From positions 11,098,001 through 11,162,000 of the forward strand of contig CM082576.2 of NCBI GenBank assembly GCA_040954595.2: 64,000 nucleotides of DNA. The letters are read 5' to 3'. Position numbers and translations under genes: made by a program. The DNA comes from Balanoglossus misakiensis (Eukaryota > Hemichordata). Under the pieces are notes generated by a model. It was not told where the DNA came from. It saw nothing but the letters and a program-made list of their open reading frames with translations, and searched no databases. Below are positions 56,301-64,000 of this stretch, in pieces (position 1 is the first letter of the stretch; each line of letters begins with the position of its first letter).

Positions 56301-56895
56301 TATGTGTTTGGAAGATGTGCGGTAACTTTTCTCAAGCAAAAGGCCTGATCAGTAATTGCATTATCATGCAATATTGGATATAAAGACAGGTATTATGCAA
56401 TGTCTGTCTGAGAGATGATAAATACATCAAAGTGTTTATTCTGAACTATTCTGAAACTCAGAAAAGGGGAAACATGCTTGCATTTTGATTTCTTTTTGGT
56501 TTCTTCCCAACAGCAAACCAATGGAAGACATGTCTCCAAATATAATAGAAGCCACCAACAGAATCAAGACGTACAATGTCATGTCTACGGAAGGTAAATC
56601 ATTGAAATGTGCTCCTAAGGAGTTTTCAAGAAAGAATGACTTGACCTCAGATGGTATTTTTTGTCGCATGACCCAGTCTAGTAATGCCATGAGTTTTCGG
56701 TGCCCCTTCACACAGATGTCTGCTTTTTCACTTGCAGGACTGAATGTCTACTCTATACTCAAACACCACACCCTGGTGCTCACACTGGACGCGTTGAATT
56801 TCCTCGAAGGAAGGCTGCTGTTCCACATGAACAGACACACTGGCAACCTCAAGTACGACACTATAATGGCGCAACAGTTGGACAGGTGGGGCTGA
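53365..56895 (+). CDS. MRPL4: Mitochondrial large ribosomal subunit protein uL4m
   Basis: Structural protein of the mitoribosome large subunit. Exons: 53365-53454, 53800-53884, 54214-54388, 54620-54671, 54999-55116, 55414-55571, 56098-56156, 56514-56593, 56738-56895. They total 975 nt, 324 residues (human about 311). The start at 53365 was chosen because its frame gives a basic, Ser-rich presequence ([20 protein letters not shown]) and enters exon 2 in the correct phase; the ATGs at 53409 and 53430 do not. Core blocks are [51 protein letters not shown] and [16 protein letters not shown], all close to human MRPL4. The RGGGRKPW loop exon is read in a different frame from the longest local open frame, so simple ORF finding misses it. 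Confidence 0.95.
53527..53601 (+). repeat. (GAT)n/(GGT)n microsatellite
   Basis: Imperfect GATGAT and GGTGGT triplet repeat in MRPL4 intron 1, 75 bases after the first donor. Confidence 0.85.
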
Positions 56896-57731
56896 TCCCA
56901 CACAAAAGGACAGAAATATCGCAGTCGTTTCTCTCATCATAAGTTGTAAACTCTGAAGTTGTTGCCCTAAAATGAACAGCAAAATGTTCATTGTCACATC
57001 AAGGCATTTTGGGACTCAACTGTGGTTCAAGTTTCCCCTTTACTCAATATAAATGGTTTTCTCTCCGTATCCCTGTTCTAAACAGTCTGTGAAAGGATGT
57101 GCTGGCTGTTGAGGACAGTTGCAGCTAAGGAATCCTGAAGGAATGGAGAACTGCCAAATGATTGAAATATTTGATTGACATGTTTAATGCCTCGTTAAGT
57201 TGACACACATACTTTGAGACGACATCCATCTCAATGACTTGAGATGAACAGTGACAATACAATTTTTCGAGGGACCGAGATTTATTGCTTGTTTAGATTT
57301 ATCACTGAATGCCTTTGTTGAGCTGCGTCTCTCGTTACCCTGGCAGACACAATTTAAAACCGCATCAATTCCAACGCGTCAGTGTATTAAGCGCACATGT
57401 CCTTTTTGCAGGAATCAAGATTTATGGCAATTTATTGTCAGATATGCGGGGAGCGCTGATCGCAACCATGTGCCGCTCGCTGTCTGTGAAAACTTTTATC
57501 AAGGTTTTCGTTATAAACAACAATATTTATTAGTTCTGAGATTGCCTTGACCTCAGGGGGTCATTTGAGTTGAACCAGAGTGGGTGTGTCAGAGCCAGGC
57601 TTTGTATCTACAGCTAGCCAGACACTTTTTGACTGCAAGGGTCTCTCTACCTGTGGTGAAACAAGTGTTTGTGACTGGTGGCTGTCTGTAGCCATAGTTT
57701 TTTTCATATAAATCTATTTTATAAGTGTGTA

Positions 57732-57737
57732 AATAAA
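57732..57737 (+). terminator. MRPL4 poly(A) signal
   Basis: AATAAA in TGTAAATAAAAGTC, about 840 bases after the MRPL4 stop. The same bases form a Pumilio-type TGTAAATA. Confidence 0.5.
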
Positions 57738-57779
57738 AGTCTGGTAAACACTAATACAAAGTGTGTCATTTTTGAGCAT

Positions 57780-57785
57780 TTTATT
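57780..57785 (-). terminator. SLC46-like gene poly(A) signal
   Basis: Minus-strand AATAAA (plus TTTATT), 43 bases beyond the MRPL4 signal on the other strand and about 690 bases beyond the SLC46 stop codon. Confidence 0.5.
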
Positions 57786-58473
57786 CCTCCGAATAATATG
57801 CAATAAAATGTTGATGTGTTGCACTGGCTCTTATTTGATAAAAGTCTTTTGTTTTATAAAAAAATACCATATTGCACACTCTGTAATTGTGTAACTGTAT
57901 AATAGAAATGATCACTTTAAAAAATGTAACCATCCATTGCACATCTGCACCTCTATTAGCTTGAATGTCCATTATGTACTTTTATTAATGTCAGATTTGT
58001 ACATTGGGGGACACAAATTGAAGCCCCCAAATGCTGTCTGTATCAGCCTCTCACTAGATATAAATACACTACATCCTGCAGATGTACAAATGTAAGCCTC
58101 CATAAATGCAGCATGTTATTTTCTGAATATCAAATATGATCAGTGATTTGTGATAAACATTGATGTACCACATACCAATGCATCTGTATCATCTATTAAA
58201 ACACTGGGATTTCAATAAGACTTCAGGAAATGTTAAAACACCAAATTCTTGGTACCGGTAATTAAAATACATGTACATTAAAATATGACCACAGTGTCAT
58301 AATGAAATATTCATACAACATTTATGACAATAGTACTGATTAAGAGCCCTTTACAGTGCCAACTAGGCACAATACCGTTAACCGTTTAAAAATCTAATTT
58401 TGATAAAACCAATCCAAGAAGATCCCATTGATGGTGCATTGGCATCGAGATTGTAAGCAACACCCGTCCACTT

Positions 58474-61208
58474 CTAGGCATCGCTGTTTTCATCATCATC
58501 AGCAATGGCGGGATTGTCCTCATCAAGCATAACATACGTGCGGTTGTCTTTTCTCATATTGTAACCGGTGAAACTGAAGGGAAAATACAACAGAAAATGT
58601 TCAATATCCCTCTCAGGGACATTCACATACTGGTGCCACACTAAATCATACAGCAGGTCATTACCATGGCCCCTGCATGATCTTTTCATCCTGGTATTTC
58701 CATGATTTGTGGTTGTCAATATGCAACATTTTGATGCAAAAAATATGTAAAGTTGTGCTTGAAGGTGCGGATTATAGGGTTATACATGTAGTAACAATCA
58801 AGTGAACACAGCCACAGTTATAGGTTTTGGGTAGACTATGTCGTAGGCAAGGTGTCTGGCTCATTTAAAAATGCTTTTCATATCCGGTATGTTTTTCTGG
58901 TGTTGAAAGTGGGAATCAATATGCAATGTCCAATTTGGTGCACATTATCACTTGTGTTCGCTATATTCCAAAATGACACAGCCAGACTGACCAATATTAT
59001 GAGTGTACTCACAATAGAAGGATGAGCGCCACGCCCAATATGGCTGCCATCACTAGGTATACAAGCCCACCATTCAGTATGTGCAGGGTTGCTGGGTACA
59101 GCGAGTTGAACATGAAGGAAGCCAAGAAAGTGACCAAACTCTCAGAAGCCGCCATGAATGAAAAGAGGCTACCTGCAAGAGTTAGGGTAAAGATGTTTAG
59201 TGACATTTTATAGTCTCAGTGGTTTCATTTATACACTTCTGGTGTGCAGTGGTAAGTGCGATGTTTAAGTCGCATTTACAATTTGAAGTTGCTCAATATT
59301 TCCTATGCTGATCGAAAGGTCAATATGTATTGGACATACAGACATGGTGAGAGTAAAATTGAATATCCTGTGAAAGTTACCTTCTTCATCTGCGTTGACC
59401 AGTTTCGAAATTAATGATCGCACAGAGGCAGCAGGTATACCAGCCAGGCTCATCAGTAGTGGTACTGCAAGATCAGATGGAAAAGCATCAGTTATCCATC
59501 AGTTATTATAGAAGAAAAGATTTCCTCACCTTCATATCACACAATTGGTTAAACATGGCTCACACATGACAACTTACTTTCAGAGGAGATCTGCTGACTT
59601 TTAAAGACTGAGTGTCTTTTAATATTGGATGTAGTGTATTTGCCGCTCTCAAAACACTCAGACTGCCATGAGTCAAAAGGACAATACTCCTTCGAATGCA
59701 GTCATTGCTTCGGTACTAAAATCATAACCAAGCTCTGTCACAAGTGAATTGCACTGCAGCCAATACACACCTATGAACATCATCCAGGTTTCTGTAGAGA
59801 AGGCGATCAATACGTAAGCTACCAGACGGAACGTGGTGCCAATAATGACGATGGAAGTGTCGTGGAGACTGGTCTTGGCCGTTAGAAGCGGCAGCAGGGT
59901 CAGAAGACAGAGCCCTTTCAAGAAACTGTTGAGCGCCAAGTAATAGCCAATCAGAGAGGGACTCCAGCTCAGAGGAGCTTTCTCGGTGTATAACACTGTT
60001 ACATCGGATTCCCCTGGAAAATAGAAGTCGGGATTGATAACATTAGGTTTGTCTATTAATAATTAAAAGTGCATAGTGATATACCAGTAATCTGTACCAA
60101 CACTCTTTTGCCAGCTCTTTCTTTGAAAGACACCATGTTCGAACACCACTGTCTGACATCTGCACACCTACAAAGTCAGTGTTCTGATGTCATAATGAAT
60201 TCAACAATTGAGCCTTCTGATGACACTTTCTTCTTTCTAAATGTCATGTTATGTTATATTATGTTGTTATGTTATGTTATGTTATGTTATGTTATGTTAT
60301 GGTTGTTCACATTTCTTACCACTTCCAACCAGCTGAAAGAGTAATAAAGTGGAACCCAGAAGGATAAGATGCAGCCTGCCTCTGTTCTGTCTTGCCTTGA
60401 AAAGAACACACAGTGACTTCTTGACGTTTCCCAGCTGACACAACTCCACACAGAGTCTCTTCTCGGTTTGAACTCCTTGTTCCTTTTGGTCCACCGCCTG
60501 ATCCTTTTGAACAGACGTGTTGGCGGGCGGTCGCAGTCTCGTCTTCTGGCCGACCTTGACTGATTCCGGCAGCCACAGCGCGATGTAGAGGGCAGTCGCG
60601 AGACCCAGCGAGCCGTACAAAATGAAGACGGGCACAAAGCCCACATCGTCTATCATGATGCCCGCACACAGCAGACCCACGGTGCTGCCGAGAAACGACA
60701 TGGACTCCAGGATTCCCACCCGCCTCGTTCTCGTCTTCACGCTGGTGATGTCAGCCATGTAAGAGTACACGGTAAAAGTGGTCGCTATGAAACCACTCGT
60801 GCAGCCCAACAGGAACGAACCAATCAGAATGTAGGGCACCGGCAGCCAGATGTACACCGAGGAAAAGATCAGTATGACGGAGTACGCGATGGTGGCGAAG
60901 CACGGCATGATCATGGGAATCTTGCGCCCTATCTTGTCCGACCACGAGCCGAGGAAGAGAGCCGCCAGAATGGACGGCACTGTCTGCACCAGGTTCAGAT
61001 AGATCAGCCAGTGGGACGTCTGGGTTTGAACTTGGTCCTCTTCGTCCTCAGTCAGATTCCGGCATATCGACGCGTTGTAGAGCTGCAGGCACGACTTGTG
61101 GTAGATCAGCTGCTGGACGCTGGTGTACTGGAGGAATGAGCCCAGCATGGAGAGGAACATCACCGGTTCCACGGTCACCAGCCGGAGGTAGTGCATCGGG
61201 TTGGCCAT
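58474..61208 (-). CDS. SLC46-family MFS transporter (proton-coupled folate transporter-like)
   Basis: Major-facilitator membrane protein of the group containing SLC46A1 (folate), A2 and A3. Coding exons in transcript order: 60320-61208, 59771-60013, 59381-59464, 59013-59172, 58474-58573. Phases fit: 1476 nt, 491 residues, the usual family length. The first TM segment is near VEPVMFLSMLGSFLQY. An exofacial loop follows with NAS and NLT sequons. The MFS motif-A loop is GSWSDKIGRKIP, and later helices include SFLLGCTSGFIATTF. A basic, Gln-rich central loop and an acidic C-terminal tail (LDEDNPAIADDDENSDA) are present. The ATG at 61208 (AAGATGGCC) lies 22 bases after an acceptor, implying a 5' non-coding exon. 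The frame stays open upstream but has no TM character there. Substrate cannot be told from sequence, so no subtype symbol is given. Confidence 0.88.
60246..60301 (+). repeat. (TTATG)n microsatellite
   Basis: About ten TTATG units, slightly interrupted, in intron 1 of the SLC46-like gene. It abuts the donor of its first coding exon (gt at 60318-60319) within 20 bases. Confidence 0.85.
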
Positions 61209-61714
61209 CTTGGATCTGGCAATTTCCTCCCTGGCAAAGTAGAAGTGTAATGGTGTCGTGAAATTATTGTTGTCAGGTGTGAGGCCGCACAGGTGTATGA
61301 CATTGTGAAAATCAAAAAGAATCGGGATGTGAGCACCACTTTGACGAAAATAGTGTCTGCAACCGCTCAGTGACCTAAAGCTTACCACATACACCGCCAG
61401 GTGCAGGCAAAATGGCTGGTATAGGGTGTGTGCTTTTCTCTACTGTGCCAGAGCTGCTGATGACAACCTACTAGGTCATGGCTGTGCTGCGACACTGGTG
61501 TTCACAGGGGTACCTGAGAGAAATCAGCCCTGTACGGTAGCAGCAATTTGCACATCTCTGCTACAAGGATGCGAGATATAGAGCAGTGGTACATGTATTC
61601 ACATAACTGCTACACGCCTGCAGGGGTGTTAGAGACACTCAGATAGGGATTCAGTTCTTTTAAGAGACAGATGTTTACCTAGTGTGTCATAGGGCTGCCT
61701 TTCACATGCATCCC

Positions 61715-61806
61715 TTGCTGCGAGTCCGTGGCCCTACCACTTCTCCGTCTTGCCCCAGCAACCTACACAAACGGGGAAGTGGTGTGGGGCTACGGACTCG
61801 CAGCAA
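61715..61806. mobile_element. 92-bp fold-back MITE-like element with 9-bp target duplication
   Basis: The arms are imperfect inverted repeats of about 34 bases. The outer TTGCTGCGAGTCCGT is perfectly matched at the right end, and the inner parts (CCACTTCTCCGT against ACGGGGAAGTGG) differ by one base. ATGCATCCC flanks both sides (61706-61714 and 61807-61815). No coding capacity. The architecture is the same as the 2458-2529 element although the sequence differs. Confidence 0.55.
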
Positions 61807-61816
61807 ATGCATCCCT

Positions 61817-62474
61817 AGGCCCCAACACTGCCCAAGTTGGCCCACAAGTCCCACAACAACCCCATGCAGACGCAGCTAGTTAGTACATGTACATCTTGAC
61901 TTTCTTGCTTACCGGAATCCTTGTTATGCGTTGGGCTTCTCTCATGTAGTTACACAGATAGGTCACTATGAAAAAATGGAATAGGGGCGTAAATACCCGC
62001 CGTTGATCATCCTGTCCTCCTCAAAAGGCATGCCCAGGCATGATGTAAACAAAAACCATCTGTTCTTGTTCTTGACCTTTGGCCTTTTCCCTGGCTGACA
62101 AGACGTGATAGAGGGCGCCCTCCACAAATCAAAAGCCTGGGCCATAGCCTGGGCCATTACTAGCATGTGATGACACACTAAACGTATAAAAATAGGCCCT
62201 TTCTGGATTTTCAGTCATTCTGAATCAGTCAAGCCTAGCGTTAGCTGTTCAGAATTCCTTTCAGTCTATACTGCCACTGATACTTACCGTGTTATACACA
62301 CCCGTGCGCTGCAGTTCTCTGTGTCAGTTGCCTCTGATACTGTGTCCCGTGACTATGGCTGAATCTCGAGTTGTCGCATTCCCATGCATAATTGTTTGTT
62401 AATGTGAGGTTCGACTTCGACAGGAGGCCATTCAATGTGACGGTTGCTGCCGTTGGCAACATCGTACGTGCAGT
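61817..62474. other. Intergenic, no gene seen
   Basis: Upstream of the SLC46-like gene. It may contain its promoter or a 5' non-coding exon, but no site can be chosen. Confidence 0.4.
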
Positions 62475-62633
62475 ATGTCTGTACCGTCGCCCCTTGTCAT
62501 GTCAGTCCCAATGACAGTCGCATCGCTCTAATGTCTGTACCGTCGCCCCATGTCATGTCAGTCCCACTGACAGTCGCATCGCTCTATGTCTGTACCGTCG
62601 CCCCATGTCATGTCAGTCTCATTGACATCGCCC
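62475..62633 (+). repeat. 56-bp tandem repeat, 2.8 copies
   Basis: Units start at 62475, 62531 and 62586 with ATGTCTGTACCGTCGCCCC and differ by a few bases; the third is truncated. Each unit contains TGTCATGTCAGTC and, in the first two, GACAGTCGCATCGCTCT. Confidence 0.9.
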
Positions 62634-62639
62634 CTTTAC

Positions 62640-64000
62640 TGAACTAGGCAACAATGAGTCAGGTGGCGCCAGATGATACCCTTTTAATACGGGTATATAC
62701 CCGGGGGACCTAGAGCCAAGTTTAGTTGGGCCAGTACTGGGCCGAACAGATTGGGGTCGTGAAAATTGGGGGCCGAAACGACCTGTTTCCAACTAACTGC
62801 ATTATGCAGTGATGTGAGCCAAAAAGAGGTGGGGGAGAAATTGTAACGGGGCCAAAAACAACAACAAAAACGCAAAAACAAATCTTTCTCTTATCTTTTT
62901 GCCTCTAAAGCCTTTGTCACGTACTGCACCCGGTTGACAACCCGGGAGAATTAGAAACGCTGTGACATTGCCGTGGTTGCGCCCTCTATGCTTAGGGTGC
63001 AGTGAGGAGCCGAGATTCAATGAGATCGATCTGTCACCAAACTTGAATCATCATATTGAAACGTATGTCTCGACCTGAAACAGCCTTCCCCTATATTATT
63101 TATTTATGGCTGGGTTTTATTCAAACGTAGACTTGGAAATATTCTCCCACGCGTCGTCGTCTGGTCGTCTCCGAGAGCTTAATTTGCCCGGTGGTCGGGA
63201 AGTGATATGTCAACCTTTAACAAGAATCTCAACCATTCTTCTTTCTTTAAAGCAACGCTCCGACCCGGTGTCATCATCATAAATTTAACATTGGTCCGGA
63301 ATCATGCCTGTCATCTCACACTATGAGTCTGCCCGCAAGAATTCGCCATTATCAAACACACTAGTTTCATATAAAAGTCGGCATACTTTGGGGCTAATAA
63401 ATATAAAGCGTTGCCGCAGTGCACTTCGCAAATACGCGTTTTTCGAATGTTATGTGTGTTCCACCCTTTTCATTTCGGTATTGCATTAACATTGGGTGGT
63501 CATCGAGCGAACAGGTGTTTCACCATAGTTGCTCAGAGGGAACCGTGTTTACACCAGTCGCGTGGGTACACGTCTGTATGGTGACAACCGATCGATTCAT
63601 CATTTCCACATATGGCTCGCAATTTAGTCGAGGGAACCGGCCCGGAGCACAGGTGCCTATGCGCCAAGAGTAGGAACTTCAGGTCACACGCTCAGTTTGC
63701 CCGATCGATACTTCCAATAGCCCCTTCGACCATAAAGGCACTTATGGACAGCCGGATAAGGGAACGTTATCTGTTTTCTCTTTGACTTGTTGTAAATTCT
63801 GCGCGTGATACATTTCGGAAAAGGGCGAATGTTATACCCCGTTGCCACGGAATAACTTTACCCACCACCATGAAAGCTTTTTGTTACCGGGAGGGCTCCC
63901 ACGACCGTACAATGACGTGAACTTTCTAAGGTTACTGTAATTGGAAGAAGGTCACGTCCAGGGCGGTATTAAACAAGTTCAAGTGTGAGGTCTTTATAAT
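62640..64000. other. Intergenic to window end, no gene seen
   Basis: Mixed-composition sequence with short open frames only. GC content rises near 62900-63000 and 63550-63950, so a promoter for a gene beyond the edge is possible but not shown. Confidence 0.4.

Noticed and set aside
62475-62633. Direct repeats considered as a CRISPR array
   Set aside because: The units abut with no unique spacers and the setting is an animal nuclear genome.

Overview
This is nuclear DNA from an invertebrate animal. Genes are split by many GT-AG introns, mostly a few hundred bases with some of several kb. Housekeeping proteins are close to their human counterparts, with RNA polymerase II subunit RPB7 almost identical. 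There are many microsatellites, frequent TACATGTA-type motifs and small non-autonomous repeats. A marine bilaterian such as a hemichordate, amphioxus or lophotrochozoan fits best, but the phylum cannot be fixed from the sequence. There is no bacterial, plasmid or CRISPR content. Exon models below were built by hand from reading frame, splice sites and intron phase.

Layout. (1) 1-2.7 kb, minus: the 5' half of THADA, running off the left edge. (2) 3.3-10.1 kb: a roughly 2 kb unit present three times in tandem, each carrying a minus-strand gene for a small, probably secreted Cys-containing protein I do not recognise, plus an opposing plus-strand exon-like block and AT-rich subrepeats. (3) 11.6-12.8 kb, minus: a four-finger C2H2 protein with an Ikaros/Hunchback-type C-terminal finger pair. 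(4) 14.1-39.8 kb, plus: a complete FRMD6 (willin)-like FERM gene of 14 coding exons and 819 residues. (5) 40.3-47.5 kb, plus: a complete PREPL-like serine hydrolase, 15 exons, 796 residues, triad intact. (6) 47.8-53.0 kb, minus: complete POLR2G (RPB7), 8 exons, 172 residues. (7) 53.4-56.9 kb, plus: complete MRPL4, 9 exons, 324 residues. (8) 58.5-61.2 kb, minus: an SLC46-family transporter, 5 coding exons, 491 residues. (9) 61.4-64 kb: no gene seen; a fold-back element and a 56-bp tandem repeat.

The right half is compact. PREPL and POLR2G meet tail to tail with poly(A) signals about 30 bp apart. POLR2G and MRPL4 share a 354-bp divergent promoter. MRPL4 and SLC46 again meet tail to tail within about 45 bp. 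The genes are not one pathway: general transcription (RPB7), mitochondrial translation (uL4m), tRNA modification (THADA), serine hydrolase (PREPL), Hippo/junction signalling (FRMD6), transport (SLC46) and a transcription factor. The least familiar content is the triplicated secreted-protein locus at 3.3-10.1 kb and two tiny fold-back elements (2458-2529 and 61715-61806) that share one architecture: long terminal inverted repeats and 9-bp flanking direct repeats.
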